From: an uncultured Eubacteriales bacterium | GTDB taxonomy: Bacteria; Bacillota; Clostridia; Oscillospirales; Acutalibacteraceae | DNA length: 7,208 nt | Reading direction: 5' to 3' | NCBI GenBank assembly: GCA_900320235.1 | Contig: ONRO01000138.1 | Location: 1-7,208 of the forward strand | In this document: positions 1-6,332 of the stretch, piece by piece | Layout of the letters: each line of letters starts with the position of its first letter | Position numbering within the stretch: position 1 is the stretch's first letter | The notes under the pieces: generated by a model | The model's input: only the letters and a program-made list of their open reading frames with translations | Database searches by the model: none | Told to the model about the DNA's origin: nothing | Made by a program: the position numbers and the translations under genes

Positions 1-84
1 CTGCGCTGCCCACCGCCTGCGGTGTGCGTGCTCGCTTACTGCACTCGCTTTCCCACGCTGCGCTGCCTTCGGCGTGCTCGCTTT
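1..84. repeat. GC-rich degenerate short-repeat block
   Basis: About 57 of 84 bases are G or C, against a clearly AT-richer remainder. CTGCGCTGCC occurs at 1-10 and again at 58-67. GCGTGCTCGCTT occurs at 26-37 and 72-83, with a related GCACTCGCTT at 41-50. CACCGC/GCGGTG at 11-24 is a perfect 6-bp hairpin with a 2-base loop. The block stops abruptly at a T run (82-87). The arrangement looks like an imperfect tandem or interspersed intergenic repeat that continues beyond the window edge. The minus strand stays open in at least one frame here, but the low-complexity Ala/Ser/Glu-rich peptide resembles no family I know, so I do not call a gene. Function is unknown. Confidence 0.6.
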
Positions 85-351
85 TTTATTTAGCAGCGTT
101 TAGTTTTGTGTGAGCGTGGACGGCTTTGTTACACTGAAAACTTGGTAAGTTGGCTTACCTGAATAAACTTACTGCTATGGTAACTGAATCGGTTACAATT
201 GAGTACGGTAATTCTTTTGATAAACTTACAGAATAGTAATGGTAAGAAAAAGTTAGTACCGCGGGAATGCAACAGTATTTCTCTGTCAGAGCGCAGTGTA
301 TACGGAGTGATAACGCGTCAAGGGTGCAGCGTCACGCTCCGGCGGTTGAAG
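85..351. other. Non-coding stretch upstream of ybaK
   Basis: No gene is supported here. A reading frame opens at a TTG near 199, but it has no ribosome binding site and runs through the ybaK promoter and start. The stretch holds small inverted repeats: GGTAAG-TTGG-CTTACC at 144-159 (6-bp stem, 4-base loop, no T run after it), GTAAC/GTTAC at 180-196, and an 11-base palindrome AGCGTCACGCT at 328-338. The decamer ATAAACTTAC occurs twice, near 163 and 220. The hairpins could belong to the 3' region of an upstream transcript or to a small RNA, but nothing identifies them. Confidence 0.45.
328..338. promoter_or_regulatory. Possible operator palindrome upstream of ybaK promoter
   Basis: AGCGTCACGCT is a perfect 5-bp inverted repeat around one central base. 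It ends 13 bases before the -35 box at 352, and a second short palindrome, ACGCGT, lies at 313-318. The position suits a regulator site, but palindromes this short also occur by chance and no known regulator motif is recognised. Confidence 0.2.
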
Positions 352-380
352 TTGACTATGAAAGTGAGGAATGATATAAT
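352..380 (+). promoter_or_regulatory. Sigma-A promoter of ybaK, extended -10
   Basis: TTGACT (352-357) and a perfect TATAAT (375-380) are separated by 17 bases. TGA directly before the -10 box makes it an extended -10 (TGnTATAAT). Transcription would start near 387 and give a leader of about 44 bases. The segment TGATATAATTTTAA (372-385) recurs exactly in the promoter before rpoB. Confidence 0.88.
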
Positions 381-414
381 TTTAATCAGAAAAACAACGT
401 TATGCTTTTCATAC

Positions 415-420
415 AGGAGG
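415..420 (+). promoter_or_regulatory. Ribosome binding site of ybaK
   Basis: AGGAGG is a full Shine-Dalgarno core 10 bases before the ATG at 431. It fixes that ATG as the start and rules out the longer reading frame that overlaps it. Confidence 0.85.
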
Positions 421-430
421 AATAATTACT

Positions 431-907
431 ATGGCAAAGGATAATAAAACAAACGCTATGAGAAAGCTCGACAGCATGAAGCTTGATTATAAAGAACACT
501 ATTACACTGATACCGGAGCAGTTTCAGGAATAGAAACCGCTCAGGCTCTTGGTGAAGAGCCTGAAAGAGTTTTTAAAACACTTGTCACTGAAGGAAAAAG
601 CGGTGCACACTATGTATTTATGATACCTGTTGCTGAAGAGCTTGACCTGAAAAAAGCTGCCGCTGCTGCAGGTGAAAAATCTGCTGCCATGATCAAAGCA
701 AAAGAGCTTCTTCCCCTGACCGGTTATATACACGGCGGATGTTCACCTATCGGAATGAAAAAACAGTTCAGAACCTTTATTCATCTTACTGCAGAAGATT
801 TTGACACTATTTATTGCAGCGGAGGCAAAATAGGCTTTCAGATAGAACTGCCTCTTTCTACCCTGCGCAAGGTCATCCGTGTCGAATCAGCAGATCTGAT
901 CAGATGA
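431..907 (+). CDS. ybaK: YbaK/EbsC-family Cys-tRNA(Pro) deacylase
   Basis: This 158-residue cytoplasmic protein belongs to the YbaK/ProX aminoacyl-tRNA editing family. Its members hydrolyse mischarged tRNA in trans, typically Cys-tRNA(Pro), and so protect proline codons from cysteine misincorporation. The length matches E. coli YbaK (about 159). Visible signatures are VFKTLV at 47-52 with the family's essential lysine at K49, a central DLKKAAAAAG helix (72-81), the GYxxGGxSPxG loop (98-108, here GYIHGGCSPIG) followed by KK, and SGGKIGFQIEL at 130-140. The last motif has Gln137 where E. coli YbaK has Asp in the equivalent SGGKRGLDIEL; it may affect tuning but the core is intact. The start is set by AGGAGG and a near-consensus promoter. 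It is probably a single-gene unit, since a possible terminator and a 216-base gap follow. The deacylase fold is clear; the exact tRNA specificity (Cys, or another mischarged amino acid) is inferred from the family. Confidence 0.94.
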   Translation: MAKDNKTNAMRKLDSMKLDYKEHYYTDTGAVSGIETAQALGEEPERVFKTLVTEGKSGAHYVFMIPVAEELDLKKAAAAAGEKSAAMIKAKELLPLTGYIHGGCSPIGMKKQFRTFIHLTAEDFDTIYCSGGKIGFQIELPLSTLRKVIRVESADLIR

Positions 908-931
908 TCTGACTCTTCTATCTGCTATTTT
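889..931 (+). terminator. Possible terminator overlapping ybaK stop
   Basis: AGCAGAT (889-895) can pair with ATCTGCT (920-926), and the second arm is followed by ATTTTTC and more T-rich sequence. Inside lies a competing set of palindromes: ATCTGATCAGAT (894-905, a perfect 12-base palindrome) and CAGATC/GATCTG (891-911, 9-base loop). The stems are AT-rich and the loop of the T-run-proximal stem is long (24 bases), so termination may be weak. The 5' arm lies within the last ybaK codons. Confidence 0.4.
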
Positions 932-954
932 TCATTTTTAAACTTCAAAACATA

Positions 955-982
955 TTTACTTTCATTATTTTTTTATTATAAT
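955..982 (+). promoter_or_regulatory. Likely promoter of the MoxR operon
   Basis: A perfect TATAAT at 977-982 has TTTACT (955-960, four of six matches to TTGACA) 16 bases upstream. The leader to the ATG at 1124 would be about 135 bases. A second perfect TATAAT at 1035-1040 has no convincing -35 box but could serve as an alternative start site closer to the gene. The whole 930-1030 region is T-rich, so chance matches to the -10 are easy. Confidence 0.45.
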
Positions 983-1108
983 ATTTTAAGGTATAGCTGA
1001 TTGTTCTTTTCTTCTGTTTTTTTGAATACGGCAGTATAATTACTCTTTTCTGCTGCCATTAAAATTCAGATCAGCAACCTTTTACACAACTTTTATCAAT
1101 GCCAGCCT

Positions 1109-1115
1109 AAGGAGG
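1109..1115 (+). promoter_or_regulatory. Ribosome binding site of the MoxR gene
   Basis: AAGGAGG lies 8 bases before the ATG at 1124. This is an optimal Shine-Dalgarno sequence and confirms the start. Confidence 0.85.
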
Positions 1116-1123
1116 CAATTTAT

Positions 1124-2074
1124 ATGTTTGAATATGTATCAAAGGCTCAGGAAGTTCTTTCTGAAGTCAACAAGGCAGTTCTTGGAAAAAAAGATGAAAT
1201 ATGTGAAATCATGACTGCTTTTCTCGCAAACGGACATGTTCTTCTTGAGGATATCCCCGGTGTCGGAAAAACAACTCTTGCTGCCTCTTTTGCTGCAGCA
1301 ATGGGACTGGACTGCAAAAGAGTACAGTTCACCCCCGATGTAATGCCTTCTGATCTTACGGGTTTTTCAATTTACAGACGTGATGAGGAAAAATTTGTTT
1401 TTCAGGAGGGCAGTGTTTTCACAAACCTCCTTCTTGCCGATGAAATCAACCGTACTTCTCCGAAAACCCAGTCCGCTCTCCTTGAGGTAATGGAGGAACG
1501 CAAGGTTTCAGTTGAGGGTACAACAAGAAAAGTTCCCGATCCTTTTATCGTTATCGCAACACAGAATCCATCGGGTGCAAGCGGAACACAAATGCTCCCC
1601 GAAGCTCAGATCGACAGATTTATGATTACCCTCTCCCTCGGTTATCCTGACTTTGAAAGTGAACTTGAGATCGCAAGATCTGTCGGCGCAGGCTCAAGAG
1701 TGGATACTGTAAAACCGGTTCTTGATGCTGCTGCTTTCTCAATAATGCAGGCAGATATCCATAACGTATTTATTAAAGATGAAGTTTATTCTTATATACT
1801 CAAACTTGTTGCTGCAACAAGAAATCATCCCCATATAGAAAGAGGCGCAAGCCCGAGAGCAACAATCGCTCTTGTCAGATGTGCAAAAGCTTATGCATGG
1901 CTTTCAGGCAGACAATTCGTTATTCCGAGCGATGTTATGACCCAGCTGCCATATGTCCTGAGTCACAGGATTATTCTCAGCGCAACAGCAAGAATGGGAA
2001 ATATCAGAAAAACTGATATTATCAGCAGTATCGCACAAACCGTTGAAATGCCTTATATGGGAGCAAAGAAATGA
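1124..2074 (+). CDS. MoxR-family AAA+ ATPase
   Basis: This 316-residue cytosolic AAA+ ATPase is of the MoxR class, which acts as a chaperone or regulator for vWA-containing partners encoded next to it. Visible motifs in order are the Walker A LEDIPGVGKTT (41-51, K49/T50; Asp43 replaces the first Gly of the classical P-loop, as is frequent in this subgroup), Walker B LLLADE (103-108, D107/E108) followed by INRTSPKTQSALLEVMEE, sensor 1 ATQNP (146-150, N149), arginine-finger region PEAQIDRF (160-167, R166), and sensor 2 GASPRAT (242-248, R246). The length is normal for the family and no catalytic residue is missing. No signal peptide or membrane segment is seen. Its stop overlaps the start of the next gene (ATGA), so the two are translationally coupled. 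It is the likely counterpart of B. subtilis YeaC. The biological target is inferred from context only. Confidence 0.96.
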   Translation: MFEYVSKAQEVLSEVNKAVLGKKDEICEIMTAFLANGHVLLEDIPGVGKTTLAASFAAAMGLDCKRVQFTPDVMPSDLTGFSIYRRDEEKFVFQEGSVFTNLLLADEINRTSPKTQSALLEVMEERKVSVEGTTRKVPDPFIVIATQNPSGASGTQMLPEAQIDRFMITLSLGYPDFESELEIARSVGAGSRVDTVKPVLDAAAFSIMQADIHNVFIKDEVYSYILKLVAATRNHPHIERGASPRATIALVRCAKAYAWLSGRQFVIPSDVMTQLPYVLSHRIILSATARMGNIRKTDIISSIAQTVEMPYMGAKK

Positions 2075-3168
2075 AAAAATTAGTGACCGTGCTTTTGCTT
2101 CTGCTTGCATGGTATTTTGCCGGAATGAACAGACAGCCTTATGTTATGGCCGCTGTTCTCTGCGGAATAATCTTTGTCGCTCTGTCATTTGTTCTTACAA
2201 GAATTCTGCGAAGAAGACTGACCGCTGATATTCCTAAGCAGAAGAATATTATCTATAAAAATACTCAGGCTGAATTTATCGTAACAGCAACTAACAAAAG
2301 CCGTCTGCCTGTAAATAAATACAAACTGACCCTGAAAATGAAATACAGGGGCGGAAATACGGCTACTGTAAAAAAACTAAGCGGAAATGCCTGCCCAAAA
2401 AGTGACAATGATGACAATTCCGCTGTCGTATATTTTGCAGCTCCTTACAGCGGAATAATTGACGCAGAACTGACAAGACTGCGTGTATACGATTATTTTA
2501 TGATTTTTTCAAGCTCCCGGAAGCTCAGAGGAAAAACCGGCGAGGTCGCTGTACTCCCCACTCCAAGAAAAATGAATATAAAGCTTCCTCCCTTCGGTAC
2601 TTATACAAACGAACCTGTTGCAGAAAGCTCCTTTGACAAACCCGGTGAAGATCACAGCGAAATCAGGCTTATCCGTGAATACCGTGAAGGTGATCTTACA
2701 CGACATATACACCGTAATTACAGTGCAAAAACCGAAAAACTCTGGGTCAAGGAATATCAGAGGGAAAATGACTTTATTTTTGATATGTATATCGATTCCT
2801 CATGCGATCATCCTCTGTCAACAGAGGACAGGGACGCATTCTATGAAATGGTAAGCGCTATTATTCATAACCTTATGGAAAACGATATCATTCTCAGAAT
2901 CCATTATTACAACAGAGAAAAAGGCGGAATTGTCCTCCATGAGCTTTCCGATCCGGAAAAAACTGATGAATTCATAATTCTCCTGCTTAAAGCAGATTCA
3001 TTCTGCAGCAAGGAGGAATTTCTGAATGTCTGCAATATCGCAGCAATTCAAAACGCTATGATCCTGACAACTCAACTTGAATGGTCCTTCTGCGGAAGAC
3101 CTGTATATAAATTTGAAAAAAAGAATGTCTGTCTTGAGCTTGTCAACAGATATTTCGATCTGACATAA
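2071..3168 (+). CDS. Membrane-anchored DUF58 protein (vWA-like)
   Basis: The 365-residue protein has two N-terminal hydrophobic segments (about 4-18 and 25-45), the second ending in the basic RILRRR, so most of the chain should face the cytosol. Residues 60-150 form a beta-rich region. The DUF58 signature follows: SSFDKPGEDHSEIRLIREYR at 186-205, then EGDLTRHIHRNYSAK at 206-220. After it, DMYIDSS (238-244) is the first strand and D-x-S-like metal-site motif of a vWA fold, as usual in DUF58 proteins. In most family members the IHW step carries Trp; here it is Arg215. The gene overlaps the ATPase gene by 4 bases (ATGA), with GGGAG at 2059-2063 serving as its ribosome binding site. Known family context: MoxR ATPases pair with DUF58 or vWA proteins. 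The likely counterpart is B. subtilis YeaD. No enzymatic activity is established. Confidence 0.94.
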   Translation: MKKLVTVLLLLLAWYFAGMNRQPYVMAAVLCGIIFVALSFVLTRILRRRLTADIPKQKNIIYKNTQAEFIVTATNKSRLPVNKYKLTLKMKYRGGNTATVKKLSGNACPKSDNDDNSAVVYFAAPYSGIIDAELTRLRVYDYFMIFSSSRKLRGKTGEVAVLPTPRKMNIKLPPFGTYTNEPVAESSFDKPGEDHSEIRLIREYREGDLTRHIHRNYSAKTEKLWVKEYQRENDFIFDMYIDSSCDHPLSTEDRDAFYEMVSAIIHNLMENDIILRIHYYNREKGGIVLHELSDPEKTDEFIILLLKADSFCSKEEFLNVCNIAAIQNAMILTTQLEWSFCGRPVYKFEKKNVCLELVNRYFDLT

Positions 3169-3179
3169 TTTTCTGTCTT

Positions 3180-6002
3180 TTGCTCTTTACTCCGGAGGTG
3201 AGAAAAATCAAACGAAAAAAAATCAATATCCGCACGGAAAAATTCGGCCTTACAAGAAAACAGAAAAATGAAGCTGACAAGATTAACCGTATCCCGGACA
3301 GCTCACCTGTACTTATTATAATGTATATCTGCGGTCTGCTCGGTATTCTTATTGCAATCGGAGAATCTGTCGGAATAACTACCAGTCCGGTTTTTATCCT
3401 GATTTGCGCAGGTATTATCGCTTTAAGCTTTGTGCTATGGTATTCTTTCATACATCAGAACAAATATTTCAAGCATGTTGTTCTCGGTTTTTGCGGTCTG
3501 ATCGTCATTTTACTTATTCCCGGCTGGACGGGATTAACTTCAGCAATCAGCTCCGCTCAGCCAGGAGAGCTTTATAATACTCTTCAGAACCTCCTTCCGG
3601 CTGTTTTGTCACTACTGACACTCCTCTTCTTTTACCTTGAATTCGTTCTCAGACGTCATTCCATTGTTTTTCTCCTGTGTATGGGAATCGTTATTCTCGG
3701 GCCGGCTATCGGAATGAAAGCCGGACTCGTTCCGGTGGTAATGATAGTCATTTTTCAGTTCGGCTTCTATGTCCTTAATACAAATATCTCATTCAGACGT
3801 TCAAGGCTTAATACAAAAGGTAATTCTAAAGCGTCCTCATTGAGTACGATCGTTACTGCTGTTATTCTGCTTATCGCTTTTATCCCCGCTTTTATCACAG
3901 AACATATTTTTGAAGATGATATCTTTGTACAGGTATATCAGGCAGACGGCTATATTCAGGACGGTATAAATTCTTTATTAGGTGATTTTTCAACCAATAT
4001 TTCTGACGGTTCTGTCAGCAGAGGTAATCTCAGACAATCCGGTACTCCTGTGCTGGATCTGTATGCTGATGATCTTCCGGAAAACAGACTTTATCTCAAA
4101 AGCTTTGCAGGCGCAATCTATGATGGAAGATCATGGATAAATGCCTATGAAACCGAAAACGAAATATTTGAATACTTTTCTGAAAATGAAAACGGAAAAG
4201 GTTCCTACCGCAGAATGGGAATGGTTTTTTACAGAGAACCGTTCATCAGCGGTATGATAAACAGGGTATCCTATGATTATTACAAAAGATATCTGAGTGC
4301 CCTGAGCGATCTTCTCGGAATAGAACTTATAAGCTATGATTATGATTATAAATCCGGTTTTTCCTACTGTCTGGATAAAAACGGCAGAGAAGTCGCTATA
4401 AACAGTGATGTTGTCAATGATATCAGACAGACGGACTATACAAGCAGTCAGAGCTCTTCGCTGACAGATAATGACGTGCCCATAGCATATATTTTTAAAG
4501 AGGATTGTACCAGCCCGCTTTACGGTGACGAACTTCAGAATGAGATCATTACCTATATGGCAGACCCGGACAAAAGTCTGATTGAAAGCGTCTATTATAT
4601 TGATAATTCCAAGCTGCCTGCATATCCGACCATTCTGAGCAATACATCACATTCAGAGGCAGTTTCCGATATCTATTCCACCTTCGGCAGACAGAATCTT
4701 GTGTATGACCCGGAAAACCGTATCTTCGACGTACAGAATGTCGATCCTGCAAGCTCGGCTGACTTCAAAGGTTCAAATCACCTGAGGTTTGAACCCAAGG
4801 ATAATAATATTTCAGTCAGCTGCTATCCCTACTATCCTGCAGCCGGTTCAGGCTTCGGCTCACTTACAGCAGAAGGCAATTCTGCCTCTCAGCCCTATTC
4901 CATAGAATATTATAACCAGAGCAAGATAAGTATGTCTGACCGCTGGAAAAATGTTCCCGATTATGAAAAATTCATCAATGATTACAGTTCAGAGATCAAT
5001 GAACGATATAACAATATTATTACATCTCATCCGAGACTCGAAAAACTCTGCAGTGAAACAGCTCTGAATACTGACAATATCAACGAGGTCACTACTTTTA
5101 TTCTATATACACTCCAGACCCATGCAAAGTATTCTAAAACTCCCGGAAGCGTTCCGTTCAATTCCGATACCATAGAATACTTCCTGTTTGACAATCATCA
5201 GGGCTTCTGTGTTCATTTTGCAAGCGCTGCTGCTCTGATGTACAAAATGTACGGTATCCCTGCAAGATATGTCACCGGTTATTCTGTCCATTCCACTGAT
5301 TTCGACGAACTTGACTCACCTGTCACTTCACACGATGTCCAGCTCAATTACAAAATGGAGATCAGTGATAAGTACGCCCATGCCTGGGTCGAAATTTTCC
5401 TCAAGGATTACGGCTGGGTTCCTGTTGAAGTCACACCTACTATGGACGGTATTATGAATGCAAAATATCCGGGCTTCGACAGCGCAGTCATGTCAAATAT
5501 CATGAATGAACACGGCTGGAAATTCGTCGTGAGAAATAAGGACGGCACTATCATTTCCGGTTCCGACGGCACTGATCAGGAATTTGATATTAATACATTT
5601 ATTCTCCTTGTTCTTTCCGTTATGCTCATTCTTTTTGCTCTCTCATTGATAGCTGTGTTTGTGAGATACTACTTGCTCATCACCCACAGCAGAAAAGCAG
5701 ACTGCCGTGTTATTTTTGACAGACTAATAAGAATGCTCCACTTCTGCGGACTGCTGACTGATAAAAACGGCTCCGAAAAAGACTTTGCCGTTTCTCTGAC
5801 AGCCGCTGTGCCTGAGATAAGCATTGAGAATGCTGTTCGTATTGTGAGTATCCTGGAAACTGAAAGCTTCTCTGACGGACATTCTCCTCCGGAAGATCAG
5901 CTATTCGTAAGAGAACAATACTATGCAGCAGCAGAAATACTCTATTCCCGCCAGAAATGGTTCAGGAAACCAGTGTTCCGCTTCATCATGGGATTCAGAT
6001 AA
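3180..6002 (+). CDS. Multi-pass membrane protein with extracellular transglutaminase core
   Basis: This is the third gene of the cassette, about 930-940 residues, with a TgpA/YebA-like architecture. Numbered from the TTG at 3180, a basic N-terminus (8-37) is followed by about seven membrane helices (near 43-61, 70-92, 98-116, 141-158, 164-181, 184-202, 224-242). A large external region (243-806), one more helix (807-834) and a cytosolic tail (835-940) resembling DUF4129 follow. The external part carries YDGRSW (314-319) and a transglutaminase-like core with Cys677 (GFCVHFASA), His734 (AHAWVEIF) and Glu750 (VPVEVTPT), a Cys-His-Glu version of the usual Cys-His-Asp triad. Such domains may cross-link, hydrolyse or cleave peptide substrates at the envelope; the substrate is unknown. 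The start is uncertain. TTG (3180) has no ribosome binding site and GTG (3198) overlaps one, while a good GGAGG (3194-3198) points to ATC at 3207. The first in-frame ATG (3321) would cut into helix 1. Confidence 0.92.
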   Translation: MLFTPEVRKIKRKKINIRTEKFGLTRKQKNEADKINRIPDSSPVLIIMYICGLLGILIAIGESVGITTSPVFILICAGIIALSFVLWYSFIHQNKYFKHVVLGFCGLIVILLIPGWTGLTSAISSAQPGELYNTLQNLLPAVLSLLTLLFFYLEFVLRRHSIVFLLCMGIVILGPAIGMKAGLVPVVMIVIFQFGFYVLNTNISFRRSRLNTKGNSKASSLSTIVTAVILLIAFIPAFITEHIFEDDIFVQVYQADGYIQDGINSLLGDFSTNISDGSVSRGNLRQSGTPVLDLYADDLPENRLYLKSFAGAIYDGRSWINAYETENEIFEYFSENENGKGSYRRMGMVFYREPFISGMINRVSYDYYKRYLSALSDLLGIELISYDYDYKSGFSYCLDKNGREVAINSDVVNDIRQTDYTSSQSSSLTDNDVPIAYIFKEDCTSPLYGDELQNEIITYMADPDKSLIESVYYIDNSKLPAYPTILSNTSHSEAVSDIYSTFGRQNLVYDPENRIFDVQNVDPASSADFKGSNHLRFEPKDNNISVSCYPYYPAAGSGFGSLTAEGNSASQPYSIEYYNQSKISMSDRWKNVPDYEKFINDYSSEINERYNNIITSHPRLEKLCSETALNTDNINEVTTFILYTLQTHAKYSKTPGSVPFNSDTIEYFLFDNHQGFCVHFASAAALMYKMYGIPARYVTGYSVHSTDFDELDSPVTSHDVQLNYKMEISDKYAHAWVEIFLKDYGWVPVEVTPTMDGIMNAKYPGFDSAVMSNIMNEHGWKFVVRNKDGTIISGSDGTDQEFDINTFILLVLSVMLILFALSLIAVFVRYYLLITHSRKADCRVIFDRLIRMLHFCGLLTDKNGSEKDFAVSLTAAVPEISIENAVRIVSILETESFSDGHSPPEDQLFVREQYYAAAEILYSRQKWFRKPVFRFIMGFR
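3194..3198 (+). promoter_or_regulatory. Ribosome binding site pointing to an ATC codon
   Basis: GGAGG (within CCGGAGGTGAG) is a strong Shine-Dalgarno sequence. Eight bases downstream, in the reading frame of the transglutaminase gene, lies ATC (3207-3209), followed by a basic stretch KRKKINIR typical of a cytosolic N-terminus. No ATG, GTG or TTG occurs at a usable distance in this frame. The site therefore suggests a non-standard start codon, or a base error or mutation of ATG to ATC. Confidence 0.6.
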
Positions 6003-6010
6003 ATATTCAG

Positions 6011-6044
6011 GCCGCTGGCTTTTCGCCGGCGGCTTTCTTTTTTT
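6011..6044 (+). terminator. Strong intrinsic terminator of the MoxR operon
   Basis: A 9-bp stem pairs GCCGCTGGC (6011-6019) with GCCGGCGGC (6025-6033), with one G-T pair and a TTTTC loop. It is followed by TTTCTTTTTTT (6034-6044). It begins 8 bases after the stop at 6002 and is a textbook rho-independent terminator. Confidence 0.95.
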
Positions 6045-6137
6045 GGATGTTGAGTTTCTATACACGGTTCCGGGAGTACAGTTTTTCATAAACTGGTAAA
6101 AAATTGCCTTTTCAGCAAAAATTTTAAAAAAATAATT
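6045..6137. other. Non-coding spacer between two terminators
   Basis: These 93 bases lie between two intrinsic terminators and contain no supported reading frame. They are increasingly A/T-rich toward 6130. A small TTGC/GCAA inverted repeat is visible around 6104-6117. No convincing promoter is seen, so a small RNA ending at the second terminator is possible but unsupported. Confidence 0.4.
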
Positions 6138-6173
6138 AAACCTGCCGTCAGATGCTTGACAGCAGGTTTTTTT
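6138..6173 (+). terminator. Second terminator, upstream of rpoB promoter
   Basis: AAACCTGC (6138-6145) pairs with GCAGGTTT (6162-6169). After one C-A mismatch, GTCA (6147-6150) pairs with TGAC (6157-6160), leaving a 6-base loop. A T run to 6173 follows. The A-rich upstream flank gives a T-rich sequence on the minus strand, so it may work in both directions. The 3' arm contains the -35 box of the next promoter. Confidence 0.88.
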
Positions 6174-6184
6174 AGTGATATAAT
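6156..6184 (+). promoter_or_regulatory. Consensus promoter of rpoB, extended -10
   Basis: A perfect TTGACA (6156-6161), a 17-base spacer and a perfect TATAAT (6179-6184) preceded by TGA make a full-consensus extended -10 sigma-A promoter, as expected for a gene needed at high level. Transcription should begin near 6190-6192, about 197 bases before the rpoB start. The -35 box lies in the loop and 3' arm of the terminator hairpin. Confidence 0.92.
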
Positions 6185-6332
6185 TTTAAAATGCACCATT
6201 ATAGAAAAGTATGCCGTTGTGAGGGCAAAAACACAGTTTCTGACCCCTGACTTACATGCATATTAGCACATTTCTTAAAAAAAATCAAGTGTTATTTTTC
6301 ATAATAGTGCGGGCAATTATTTTCATATACGA

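Noticed and set aside
1..84. CRISPR array
   Set aside because: The repeats are imperfect, of irregular spacing and lie inside one GC-rich block without distinct spacers; no cas gene is present.
1..87. Open minus-strand frame through the GC-rich repeat block as the end of a gene
   Set aside because: The openness follows from the low-complexity GC-rich repeat; the peptide is compositionally biased, no start or ribosome binding site is visible, and it is cut by the window edge.
199..444. 81-residue reading frame before ybaK
   Set aside because: It starts at TTG without a ribosome binding site, runs through the consensus promoter and Shine-Dalgarno of ybaK, overlaps the ybaK start, and its product resembles no known protein.
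1035..1040. Second TATAAT as the main promoter of the MoxR operon
   Set aside because: No -35 match is found at 16-18 bases; the upstream pair at 955-982 fits better, so it is mentioned only as an alternative.
3143..3451. 102-residue minus-strand frame at the start of the transglutaminase gene
   Set aside because: It is antisense to a hydrophobic membrane-helix region; such shadows are common, and no ribosome binding site or recognisable product supports it.
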